Positions 12,711 through 26,029 of a DNA stretch of 64,000 nucleotides are shown in pieces. Numbering within the stretch: position 1 is the first letter of the stretch; every line of letters begins with the position of its first letter. Origin of the DNA: Motacilla alba alba. Lineage: Eukaryota > Chordata > Aves > Passeriformes > Motacillidae. Location of the stretch: contig NC_052027.1 of NCBI RefSeq assembly GCF_015832195.1, forward strand, positions 20,372,688 through 20,436,687. Reading direction: 5' to 3'. The notes under the pieces were generated by a model. The model had not been told where the DNA came from. It ran no database searches and was given only the letters and a program-made list of their open reading frames with translations. A program made the translations under genes and the position numbers.

Positions 12711-12724
12711 CCGCCAGGGGGAGC
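12711..12724 (+). promoter_or_regulatory. CTCF-like motif
   Basis: CCGCCAGGGGGAGC matches the core CTCF consensus (CCNNNAGGGGGCNC) with about two departures, and lies 14 bp left of the first 41-bp unit. Confidence 0.4.
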
Positions 12725-12737
12725 CAGAGCCGCAGGA

Positions 12738-13870
12738 CACGGGACAGGGAATGGGGCATGGGGGAGCGGGAATGGGGACACGGGACAGGGAATGGGGCAT
12801 GGGGGAGCGGGAATGGGGACACGGGACAGGGAATGGGGCATGGGGGAGCGGGAATGGGGACACGGGACAGGGAATGGGGCATGGGGGAGCGGGAATGGGG
12901 ACACGGGACAGGGAATGGGGCATGGGGGAGCGGGAATGGGGACACGGGACAGGGAATGGGGCATGGGGGAGCGGGAATGGGGACACGGGACGGGGAATGA
13001 GGCATGGGGGAGCGGGAATGGGGACACAGGACAGGGAATGGGGCATGGGGGAGCGGGAATGGGGACACAGGACAGGGAATGGGGCATGGGGGAGCGGGAA
13101 TGGGGACACGGGACAGGGAATGGGGCATGGGGGAGCGGGAATGGGGACACGGGACAGGGAATGGGGCATGGGGGAGCGGGAATGGGGACACGGGACAGGG
13201 AATGGGGCATGGGGGAGCGGGAAGGGGACACGGGACAGGGAATGGGGCATGGGGGAGCGGGAATGGGGACACGGGACAGGGAATGGGGCATGGGGGAGCG
13301 GGAATGGGGACACGGGACAGGGAATGGGGCATGGGGGAGCGGGAATGGGGACACGGGACAGGGAATGGGGCATGGGGGAGCGGGAATGGGGACACGGGAC
13401 AGGGAATGGGGCATGGGGGAGCGGGAATGGGGACACGGGACAGGGAATGGGGCATGGGGGAGCGGGAATGGGGACACGGGACAGGGAATGGGGCATGGGG
13501 GAGCGGGAATGGGGACACGGGACAGGGAATGAGGCATGGGGGAGCGGGAATGGGGACACGGGACAGGGAATGGGGCATGGGGGAGCGGGAATGGGGACAC
13601 GGGACAGGGAATGGGGCATGGGGGAGCGGGAATGGGGACACGGGACAGGGAATGGGGCATGGGGAAGCGGGAATGGGGACACGGGACAGGGAATGGGGCA
13701 TGGGGGAGCGGGAATGGGGACACGGGACAGGGAATGGGGCATGGGGGAGCGGGAATGGGGAGACGGGACAGGGAATGGGGCATGGGGGAGCGGGAATGGG
13801 GACACGGGACAGGGAATGGGGCATGGGGGAGCGGGAATGGGGACACGGGACAGGGAAGAGACTCGGGAAT
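12738..13870. repeat. Minisatellite, 41-bp unit, 27 near-identical copies
   Basis: The unit begins CACGGGACAGGGAATGGGG and ends GGGAATGGGGA. CACGGG starts recur at exact 41-bp steps from 12738 to 13844, except one 40-bp unit near 13200-13240 (a lost T in GAATGGGG). Only scattered single-base variants (e.g. CACAGG, GAGGC, GGGGAAG). 41 is not a multiple of 3, so three units give a 41-residue peptide period in every frame; open frames here are not genes. Confidence 0.97.
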
Positions 13871-14790
13871 AGGGACACGGAACAGGGAATGGAGGACCCG
13901 GGAATGGGGACACGGGACAAGGAATGGGGCATGAGGGACCCGGGAATGGGGACACAGAACAGGGAATGGAGACCCAGGAATGGGGACATGGGACAGGGAA
14001 TGGGGACCCGGGAATGGGGATGCGGGACAGGGAATGGGGACCCGGGAATGGGGACGCGGGACAGGGAATGGGGACCCGGGAATGGGGACATGGAACAGGG
14101 AATAGCGGACCCGGGAATGGGGACACGGGACAGGGAATGGAGGATCCAGAAACGGGGACACGGGACAGGGAATGGGGCATGGGGGACCTGGTAATGGGGA
14201 CACGGGACAGGGAATGGGGCATGGAGACCCGGGAATGGGGGCCCTGGGATTGGGTACACGAGGCAGGGAATGGGGACCCAGGAATGGGGCATGGGGGACA
14301 CCCGATATGGGATATGGGGAGGGGGGATTCGGGATAGGAGACACAGGGTGAGGGAGGAGTGGACACAGCATATGGGACAAGAAAATGAGGGCTATGGGGT
14401 ACAGCCTCCAGGACACGGGGGAGACAATGGGAAATACAGGGAATGAGAATGGGGGTATGGGATAGGAGTGTGGGAATTGGGGTATGGGAATGGAGGTGTG
14501 GCAATGTGGGATAAAGAGTGAAGGATAGGGGGATGGGGGGTGGGCTACAGGGCACAGGATAGGGTGCAGGGTGGGGCTATGGCATGCAGAGTGTGCGATC
14601 AAGGTGTGGGATGAGGCTTCAGGGTGGGGATGTGGGATGCAGGGTGTGGGATGGGGGGTGGGCTGGGGTTGTGGGATAGGGGTGCAGCACAGGGCTGTGG
14701 GATTGGGGAGGTGGGATGGGGTGCAGGACGAGGATGCAGAGTGGGGTGTAGGATGTGGGATGCAGGGTGCAGGATCACCCCAGCCCAGGA
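13871..14790. repeat. Degenerate G-rich tail of the 41-bp minisatellite
   Basis: Related, shorter and diverged units of the form GACCCGGGAATGGGGACAC-GGGACAGGGAATGG to about 14320, then looser GGGATGNNGGGTGTGGGAT-type repeats to about 14790. It looks like decayed array sequence flanking a younger homogenised core. Confidence 0.85.
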
Positions 14791-16980
14791 GAGAAGCTGG
14801 GGAAGAGTCTCCAAGCCCAGCAGGATGAGTATGGCCGTGTTAAATTGCTCCATCTGGAGCTCGGCAGATCGCTATCAGTGGGTCTCGGAATGTCGTGTTA
14901 GTGTCCAAAAATTTGCAAGTGTCATAATATATGTACGGAAAGGGAAATTGTTTAAACTTCTTAAGCAGCTATGGCCATATATGGGTTTGAAATGTAGTTC
15001 TGAGCACAGTAAATAGAAATATGCCATACCAGATGTAGGAATTGCAGTGTAAGCAACATGAAACTCAGGTCTCATCTTGCCTCACTCAAGTGGATGGCAG
15101 ATCTTCTGGTGGCTTCAGTGTCAGCAAGGGTTTCTCCCTTAGAATTTAAAATCCCCGCTGCAGGGTCAGGGGCCTTAAATCCTTGTAAGGGTCCCTGTCT
15201 GTGAGTGAAAGGAAATAAAAGACCTACTGGACACGGCAGAATCACTGAAAGGAATGATTTGGAAGAACTCTTCATCACTGAGTTGTTTATATGGTTTGGC
15301 CTTTGGAGCTAGTTGATGTTACTAGCTCTCTAACTTAGGGAGTTTACCTACTGGTAGTGGTGCTCATGAGGGACAGGGAAGCTAGCTTTGATATGATTTT
15401 AATATGTATAAAACATCTTGTTATTTATTAAATAAAGTGTTTCAATTAGCCATTATTGTGTTTAATGATTTAAACATCTCCCTGTTGATCTATAAACCCA
15501 AATCATCCAGATCTGATGTAGCACTCGAGAACTGGGAACCAGAAGTGACTGGAGGCAAACCATAAAACTGAAGAGTGTAAGGATTTCATTCTGTTTCTTC
15601 CCTTTTAAAAACCGAAGGCCCCAGTTCTGCACAGATGTAGTCATTAACTTAATTTTATGAACCATAAACAGTCCCGTTGCAGTCAGCCACGTGCACAGGG
15701 AACAGCCTCAGCACACAGAGGGTGTTTACAGCACGAGGCTAACAGGATGTCAGCAAAGCATCCCTGATTTCTACACAGATGCAGGGCTGGGTTGGATTTC
15801 AGCTCACACAGGAGTGATAAGGACAAATCATTGTTTTCTGCCTGAAACTCCTTTATCACGTAGAAATTAATGGTGCAGACAGATGTGCTGTTTCAGGTGA
15901 AGTATGATTATTTACTGAACCACTGCACTGGTGTTTAACTTGCTCTTTTATGCGTGTCCCATCATTTTCAGAATGTGTCACCAGCAGTGTCACCTGCAGA
16001 GCTCTTGGCCATCGCTCTGTGGTAGCCAGGTCAGGTTTAGTGTGGGCTGGGGCTTGGTGCTGGGCACTGACCACAGCCCCAGGCCACGGCACCACTTGTC
16101 CACAGCAGGCCTGGGCAGAGAAGGATGGAGGTACAGCTGTCACTAAGGGGAGGTGTCTCTGCACTCATCTCTTACAGGGACCCTGGGTTTAGGGGCAGCC
16201 ACCTCCTCCTGGCCAGGCTGGGGAAGGAGCTCTGAACCTACAGATCTGTTCATGGCCAGGAATCAGTTCACAGAGAAGAGGCTGTCCCAAAAGTACTGCC
16301 TGGCCTGAAATCTAATCTCATGTGTGGCAGCTTACTCGTTTGTATTTCCAAGCATTGCATCCCTTGTCCATGAACTAACTAAAAGTAAAAATAAGTAAAT
16401 AAAAATTTTAAATCCTGGATGTAAAAAAAGCAAGAGAGAGAAGGAGGCTTTCACAGAGAGTGCCTTACTGTTTGTGCTGGTTTGGGGCCCTGCACAATAA
16501 AAGGATTCGGGCCAGTGTCGCAGTTGGGTGCATGTGTGGCACCTGGTGTGTGGTACCTGAGGGCAGTGGTGGGGACAGAGGTGGCACATTTGGGGAGCTT
16601 CTCATTCTGCTGGCTATAAATGGATATAAATGAAATGGATTCAGACAATAGTAGTTTCAGGGATGGTTTCCTTATGCTTGGACAGAAATGAAGAACACCC
16701 ATTTTGTGAAGAGCTGCTGGGGTGTGTGTAGGAGGGAGGAGGATGGACAATGGACCTCAAGGGGCAGGGAAATAAAGGGGCTGCAGCCCTCACTCAAACC
16801 AAACTGCATCTCTGAACATGACTCTCAAAGATAATTCCATAGTCTGACTTTCTGATAAGGCTAGGTGTTGGCAGAAAATCTTTTTTAGGGGGATACGTGT
16901 TTAACGGCCGCTGATGAAGCTTTACCCAGCCATTAAACATAACTTACTACTCAGGGCTGAGCTAGTCCCTCAGCCCGAAC
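14791..16980. other. No gene recognised
   Basis: Unique intergenic sequence between the minisatellite tail and the BARX1 CpG cluster. Confidence 0.6.
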
Positions 16981-17560
16981 GCTCCTTCCCAATTAGCCCG
17001 TGATGTCACGTTTTCCACTCTCTTCGTAGCACTTTGTGGATTTCCTGAATATTAAGTGCCGCGAGGAGGGAGCGGGAGGGAGGTGGCTGTGCCTGACTCC
17101 CCTCCTCGGGCCCCCGTGGGAAGGGCAGGAGCTGCGAGGGCGATGCTCCCGCAGGGCACCAGGGGCAGTGCCCGCAGCCCGGGCAGCGCTGTCCCGGCGG
17201 GCTCGGGGCACCGCTGCCCCCAGAGATGGGGCGCGGTGGGAGACACGGGGACGTTTCATTCGAGTTTAAGAAAAGGTGATGTTGAGAAAACAAAGAATTG
17301 GTTGTGTTTAAAAGTCATTGAGAGCTTTGATACAAGTTAAAAAAAAACCCTAACAAAACCACCCCAGTTCTCAATTGATCTAAGCAGCTCTGCGGAGCAG
17401 CCCCGCGGCTCCTCGGTCCCCGTCAGCAGATCGGGGCGTGACCGAGAGCCGGGGCCCCGCTCCGGGTGAGCCGGGACTTCGCTGCGAGAGCCCTGCTCAG
17501 CCGCTGGGGTCCGTGCGCTCCGGAGCGGGACCCCTGGGCTGCCCCTGGTATCCACAATGT
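16981..17560. promoter_or_regulatory. CpG-rich segment ~4 kb upstream of BARX1
   Basis: A GC- and CpG-rich block (17050-17255 and 17390-17545) preceded by a TGATGTCAC element at about 17002-17010 (CRE/AP-1-like). No coding sequence recognised. Could be a distal promoter, an enhancer, or the start of a BARX1-divergent non-coding transcript; undecided. Confidence 0.4.
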
Positions 17561-17724
17561 TTTCCCAATTGGTATATTTCCCGAGGGGTCCGGGAGGCGA
17601 GGAGTTTGAGTTTCATTGTTTTCCCCGTTACGGTTATAGGAGCCGGGAGAACTGCGGGAATTCAGCAAAACTCTTCTCGTCAAATCGGGGATGAATCAGC
17701 GGAGCAAAAGTATTCCCACCCCAG

Positions 17725-17960
17725 GGAAAATTTTTAGATCACTAGGTGAACTTGTTTCCTTTTCCGTAGCAAAATTTTCACGGGTGGAACTGTCATCCTT
17801 CTCTGAGTTACTCAGCCGAAATAGAGACATCAAAATATCTGAAGCGTGAAAGTAAGCGAGAGGAGCCTTTAAAAAACGCGTTCTGCTTTTATGCAAAACG
17901 AAGATCAGAAGAGCCTCGTAATGTGATAAATGCATCGATAATTTCTGAAACCAGTTAGGA
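17725..17960. promoter_or_regulatory. Unique segment 3.6 kb upstream of BARX1
   Basis: Mixed CpG-containing, AT-rich unique DNA with TTTATGC, ATGCATCGATAA and AAACGCG. Possible proximal enhancer; no transcript evidence. Confidence 0.25.
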
Positions 17961-18393
17961 ACATTTGTATAAAAAAATATTTTTTTTTTTAAAGCTAACT
18001 AGAAATAGTCTGTTACTAGCAGTCATATGAAGTCTGTACCTGGTGCAAGAAAAAAAATCAACAAAACAGCCCAACCCTAAACAAAACAAATAAACAAAGA
18101 AACCCCAAAATAACAACAAAACAAGAATTTTTGAAAGCCCCTCGGTAAATGAGGAGCAATTTTGTAAAGAAGGGTGATTCCATTCTGATTGCTGGGAGGA
18201 AAAAAATTTGGAGTCTGCAGCTTGTTCATATGGTTGGTCCCTAAAACCCCACGTATTTTGCTGAGCTCCTACTCTAAGACGCTGCTTTTTATAAAAGTGG
18301 TTGCATGAATCTACCACCCAAATCAACGTGAAATGAAAGTACGGGATTACGTGCTCTGTAAGAGTACAGGAGATTAGACACTACTGCACTAAA

Positions 18394-18410
18394 AGTAGTA
18401 GTAGTAGTAG

Positions 18411-18440
<30 letters not shown>
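18394..18440 (+). repeat. Compound (AGT)n(AAT)n microsatellite
   Basis: About seven AGT units pass directly into about nine AAT units. Confidence 0.95.
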
Positions 18441-18441
<1 letters not shown>

Positions 18442-18799
18442 TTCTGTCCATTTCACTACAGGATTTGTTTTTCACAAATTTTAGATTCCTGACTGTGAGT
18501 GCGGCCAGATGGTGAAGTTCACTCTCTCCTTCTTCAGTGCAGCATCGAAATGTTTCAATACGAGCTTTTTCAGAAATGCTATTTTTTTTATTTTATTTTT
18601 TCGGTGACCTCGGGGGATGTAGGCCTGCTCGTGGGGAGGATGTGGGATCTGCTGACCGTCCGGATTATAAAAATTTAAATTATCAAAGTTGATGCTGTAT
18701 GATAGGAAACGATACCGGGTCTGTACCGCTCTGATCCTAACCGTTTCTGGGGTGGGAATCGAAGTATTATTATTTACAGTTATTCTTGAGCTTTGATTT

Positions 18800-18834
18800 A
18801 TTAAAACAAAACAAAACAAAACAAAACAAAAAAA
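18800..18834 (+). repeat. (AAAAC)n repeat
   Basis: Five to six AAAAC units followed by an A run. Confidence 0.9.
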
Positions 18835-19139
18835 CCAAAAAGCTCAAGGGAGGCGTGGGTAATTTTTTACGTGCAATATTTGTTTATGAGAGCGCTGGTC
18901 GCGGGGGGGTGAGGTTGTTTAAACAATCCGATGTGGATTTGCCTGCTCACTTGAATGTGTCCAAAATTCTTCTCACTTTACTCATAATTATTCTCCTCGT
19001 TTCATCATAATAACTCCAATGGCCTTTTTGGCCTCGGCCATAGGAAATCAGCACCTTGGCAAGGATCACCTTGTGATCTCAACAGAGCAGATGACAAAGC
19101 ACGGACGGACGGATGGGCCCGTCAGGAAACGGGGAGGGT

Positions 19140-20155
19140 TTGGGGTTGGCATTTTTGATTTTTTTGGGGGGCCCTTTGGTCTCGGCCGGGGCTCCCCGGA
19201 GCGCAGGTGTGCACAGGGACACGGCTGCCCCGAGATTCCCGGGAGAAATTCGGGGAGGTGGGCGAGGAATGGAGGCGCTCAGTCCCGCGGCCGCGCCGCA
19301 TCTCGGTGGGCTCCGGTCCCCGCTGCTCGCCCCCGGGAGGGGAGCGCCGGTCCCGGGCACAGCCCCCACTCTGTCTTGTGTCATGAACTCGTTGGCGGCG
19401 CACACACCAAGATGATGTCTGAATAGATGACAACCCGCTAACAGCAGGGAGCACCCGGGCAGCTAACGGGGATTCAGCCCGTTTGTGTTTCACAGAGCGA
19501 GTGGCGTAATTTTAAATTGAAGAAACGTGGAAAAACCAGAACAAATCCTCGCGGAACTGCTCCATACAAGTCGCAGTAACCATATGGAACAGGTTATGTG
19601 GGCAGGCAGTGAAGTACAGAGCCTAAATTAATGCGTTGTTGTCGCATGCAGGGGTGAGTAGTACAGAGAAACAGCAGCAGGACTCAAATAGCGCTGACAG
19701 GAGCAGCAGGGCGGCCTCGTGTTCTCCGCAGTTCCCTGAACGCCTCCGCCTGCCCCTACCTCAATATTTAATTCAAGTTAGAGTGCCGGGGGTTCCTGCA
19801 GCCGCATCTGCCGCCGGATGCGGAGCCCCGGGGGCTGTTCGCTGGCCCTGTGGGGGCCGTGGCTGCGGCCCGGACTGGGACCCACGCGGGGGCCGGACGG
19901 GGACCCACGAGAAGCTCTGGAGCTCGCACTGCTCGGGGGAGCCCGGGGCCGAGGGAAGGTGGTCGGACATTCGGGCCCCGACGGCAGCCGAGAGCGGGAA
20001 CTTGTGCCCCGCGTGCTGTGCTCGCGGGTGGCACTCGCGGGTGACTTCCGTGGCCATCGCATCTTGCTTAGGGCTTTCGAAACGGAGCCGAGCGAGATCC
20101 CGCGGCTGCTCCGCTCTCCCCTGAGCATCCCCCACAGCAGTCGGGAAAACTGACA
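19140..20155. promoter_or_regulatory. CpG-rich segment 1.4-2.4 kb upstream of BARX1
   Basis: CpG-dense on both sides of an AT-richer gap (about 19420-19640). A donor-like GGGGTGAGT occurs near 19651. Open frames on both strands here are GC-driven and resemble no protein I know. A candidate origin for a divergent lncRNA, unproven. Confidence 0.4.
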
Positions 20156-20165
20156 GAATCCTCTC

Positions 20166-20171
20166 TTTTTT

Positions 20172-20206
<35 letters not shown>

Positions 20207-20218
20207 CTTTTTTTTTTT
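20166..20218 (+). repeat. ~53-bp poly(T) tract
   Basis: Nearly pure T with two or three C interruptions. It could be the poly(A) of a minus-strand insertion, but the CpG-rich flank to the right shows no recognisable element. Confidence 0.9.
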
Positions 20219-20999
20219 CCCCTAAAATATTTAAAAAGGAGGCTGAGCTTCCCTGGCCGGAGGGATGAGCCCCGCTCCGGTCCTTCTGCGTGGGCCGACC
20301 TGGCTGGGCCCGTGGGTGCCTCCGCGACCACCGCCCGGGCACGGTCACGTGTGGGCAGCTCCGGCCGTGGGCAGAGGCCGAGCGCAGCCAAACCCGCCCC
20401 ACGCCGTGGGACCCCCGGCCGGGCTGGCGGGGCTTCGCCAAAACGATCCCTCCGTAATCCATTAGCGCCGACATTTTCGGGAGGGATTTGGGCGTTCGGG
20501 CTCCTGCAGGCGAATCTGGCTCGAAGCAAGTCAGTAACGAGCAGGGGCGGCTCGTGGGTCTCTGCTGTCGTGCGTGACACAGGCTAAAGGCAATAGAATG
20601 AATCACGTTGTACCGAGCAAAATGTCGTTGTAAATGATCTAAAAGTCCAGGGAAACGCTCCGCTTCGTGCTGCGTTTTGTTCCCTGACCAGCTCCTTTTA
20701 GATGTTTACACCGCTTTGACCGAGGCCGGGGGGAAACCCTGAGCTGAGGGCATGGGGCCGGGCCCCTCCAGGGGCAGCCCCGGCCGTCAGCGCGGCCCCT
20801 GCCCGCCCTCGGCTGCCTGGGCTCCGCCGGGCCCCGGCCACCGCACCGGAGCTGCCCCGAGGGCTCCGGCCGCCCGTGCTGCGGGGCAGGGACGCGCGGG
20901 CCGGGCAGAGGGGATAGGCCCCCGAGGGTCCGTGTGGCTCCGTGTCTGCCTCCATCGGCCGAGGCGCCCCAAAACCGCACTTACCCCGTCGGGGGAAGG

Positions 21000-21150
21000 G
21001 ATGGGGTGGGGGACGAAGACTGGGACGGGAATGGGAAAGGGACGGACGATTGGTGTGGGAACGGGAACGGGGATGGCGATGGATATGGCGACGGGGACGG
21101 GGATGGGGCTAGAGCCGGGGACAAGTACAGGGATGGTCATAAGGATTAGG
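21000..21150 (+). repeat. Degenerate GGGGAY/GGGAAC hexamer repeat
   Basis: Irregular GGGAC, GGGGATGG and GGGAACG runs about 220-370 bp upstream of the TATA-like box. Clusters of G-runs could form quadruplexes on the + strand. Confidence 0.7.
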
Positions 21151-21366
21151 CCGGGACTGGGGCCGGGGCTTCGAAGGGGCCAGCGGTTGTTTGGGTGTCT
21201 GCTCTCCCGCAGCGAGCAGAACGGGTAATTTGCTTTATATGGCGGGGGATCAAATGCTGGGCTATAATCCCCGCTGCAGGTACTCGCCCGCCCCGGCCCC
21301 TTCCTTCCTCCGCAGCCCCTCCCGCTCCCTCCCCCTCCGCGCTGACGGCCCCGCCGGGCCCGGCCG

Positions 21367-21373
21367 TATAATA
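21367..21373 (+). promoter_or_regulatory. TATA-like box of BARX1
   Basis: TATAATA in an otherwise very GC-rich stretch, 217 bp before the ATG. A TATA box at this place would put initiation near 21395-21400. This is sequence inference; no transcript data are available. Confidence 0.5.
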
Positions 21374-21492
21374 GGCCGCCGCTGCGGTCCCGGGGCGGAG
21401 AGACAGACGCTGCCCGGTGCCGCGCCCCGTGTGCAGGCGGCGGGGACGGCTCCGGGCCGCCGCGCAGGGCCAGGGGAGGGGGCGGCGGGGCG

Positions 21493-21540
21493 ATGGGCAG
21501 AGCCCACGCTGCCCGGCTGCCGGCCGGGGGGCTACGCTAG
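21493..21540 (+). other. Upstream ORF in BARX1 5' leader (15 codons)
   Basis: The only ATG between the predicted start of transcription (~21397) and the BARX1 ATG. It opens a 15-codon frame in a different phase, closed by TAG at 21538-21540, 49 bp before the main ATG. Context is G at -3 and G at +4, stronger at +4 than the main start. It could reduce translation of the main frame if the leader is transcribed as predicted. Confidence 0.45.
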
Positions 21541-21589
21541 GGCGGCCCCGGTGGCCGGGGATCCCCCCCGCGCCCCTGGGGCGGCGAGG

Positions 21590-24883
<3,294 letters not shown>

Positions 24884-25215
24884 GGGGGGCCCGCCCCGCC
24901 GGCCGGAGAGGATGGAGGGCAGCTCGGACAGTGGCTGCGGCCGCCTCGGCCTCGGGACGTTTGGACGCTTTGGCCGCATCTCGGTCTCTCCCCGCCCCTC
25001 CTCCCCTCTCCGCGCCCGCGGAGCACTGCGCTGTGCCACGGCCGCCGTGCTGTGCGGCGGCCCGAGGGGCCAGCAGGACACTGGATCCCACCATCCACAT
25101 CTACTCGCTGTCTAAAACCCTGTGGTGCCCCTAGTTATTCGAAAACTGCATTTTATGATCAGTTTTATTAATGCGAAGATATTTACTTTATTTCAATAAA
25201 GTATTTTATGAACTA
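24884..25215 (+). other. BARX1 3' UTR
   Basis: The GC-rich first half changes to AT-rich sequence after about 25135. It runs from the TGA stop to just past the poly(A) signal; the end coordinate is an estimate (10-20 bases after AATAAA). Confidence 0.7.
25195..25200 (+). terminator. BARX1 poly(A) signal AATAAA
   Basis: A canonical hexamer 312 bp after the stop codon, followed within 40-70 bp by T/GT-rich sequence (the 25248-25350 region) suited to a downstream element. Confidence 0.8.
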
Positions 25216-25259
25216 TTACTCTGAGTAATGTAATGCTTTGGGGTTGATTTTTTTTTAAA

Positions 25260-25352
25260 AATTGCTGAGGGTTTTTTTTTTTTTGGTTGGTTGGTTGGTT
25301 GGTTTTTTGTTGTTTTGTTTTGTTGGGTTTTTTTGTTTGTTTGTTTGTTTTC
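25260..25352 (+). repeat. T/G-rich low complexity with (TTGG)n and (TTTG)n
   Basis: Five GGTT units and four TTTG units downstream of the BARX1 cleavage region. Confidence 0.85.
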
Positions 25353-25792
25353 CCCACGGAGGCAAATTAGAGATTCAAAACCAAGTTCCAGGCAGATATA
25401 CAGAGAAAGTGCAAAGCACAGTGGTACCGGGAGGATACTGCCATCGTTTTCTGCGACGGTTCGGCTGCCCGTGTCCGGGTGAGGCCAGACCCTCAGTCTT
25501 CCCTTGGTCAAATTCGGATGCTTTCGGATTTTAAAGATACCTTAGTTGGTGACAAAAGGTTAATTAAGTTCTGCACTGCGCATCCTGAATGGTACTTTTT
25601 TAAAAAAACCTCCTCATTTGCTGCTGCGATGTAGCAGCAAAAATCCTAGTACGAAATCCTGGCGCTTTGTTGTTCGGGTGGGGGGTTTTAAATCTTGTTT
25701 TGTTTTTTCTTTTGTTTTCCCCGAGTCTCTTCTCCACGTTTTCCGTTGGGATGTTAAATTACATAGCATCCTCCGAGACATGCAATTACTGC

Positions 25793-25993
25793 AGAAAAGA
25801 AAAGAAAAGAAAAGAAAAGAAAAGAAAAGAAAAGAAAAGAAAAGAAAAGAAAAGAAAAGAAAAAAAGAAAAGAAAAGAAAAGAAAAGAAAAGAAAAGAAA
25901 AGAAAAGAAAAGAAAAGAAAAGAAAAGAAAAGAAAAGAAAAGAAAAGAAAAGAAAAGAAAAGAAAAGAAAAGAAAAGAGAAAAAAGAAAAAGC
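25793..25993 (+). repeat. (AAAAG)n pentamer microsatellite, ~39 units
   Basis: About 200 bp of GAAAA units with a single interruption near 25860-25866 (an extra A-rich unit) and a decayed right end. Homopurine, 0.6 kb after the BARX1 poly(A) signal. Confidence 0.97.
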
Positions 25994-26029
25994 AGCAGCG
26001 CAGGGAAGAACGAGAGGAGGAGAGCGAGG

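Larger units (their letters stand above)
17961..19139. other. No gene recognised; microsatellites
   Basis: AT-rich DNA with the AGT/AAT and AAAAC repeats and the 12-bp palindrome TTGTTTAAACAA at 18915-18926. CpGs become more frequent after 18600. Confidence 0.6.

Noticed and set aside
12343..14602. Open frames of 396-716 codons on both strands (Gly/Met/Arg-rich; Pro/Cys/His-rich)
   Set aside because: Products of the 41-bp minisatellite with three-unit peptide periodicity; no splice context, start context or known domain.
19778..20606. Arg/Pro/Ala-rich minus-strand frames over the CpG-rich block and poly(T)
   Set aside because: High GC removes stops; the lysine run comes from the poly(T); no known domain.
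15147..21282. Shared 15-mer AATCCCCGCTGCAGG near 15150 and near 21268 upstream of BARX1
   Set aside because: A 15-base match between two places in 64 kb is expected about once by chance; no extended similarity.
21191..21589. In-frame N-terminal extension of BARX1 exon 1 upstream of 21590
   Set aside because: The open frame runs through the probable TATA box and start of transcription, and the family begins at the M-Q of 21590.
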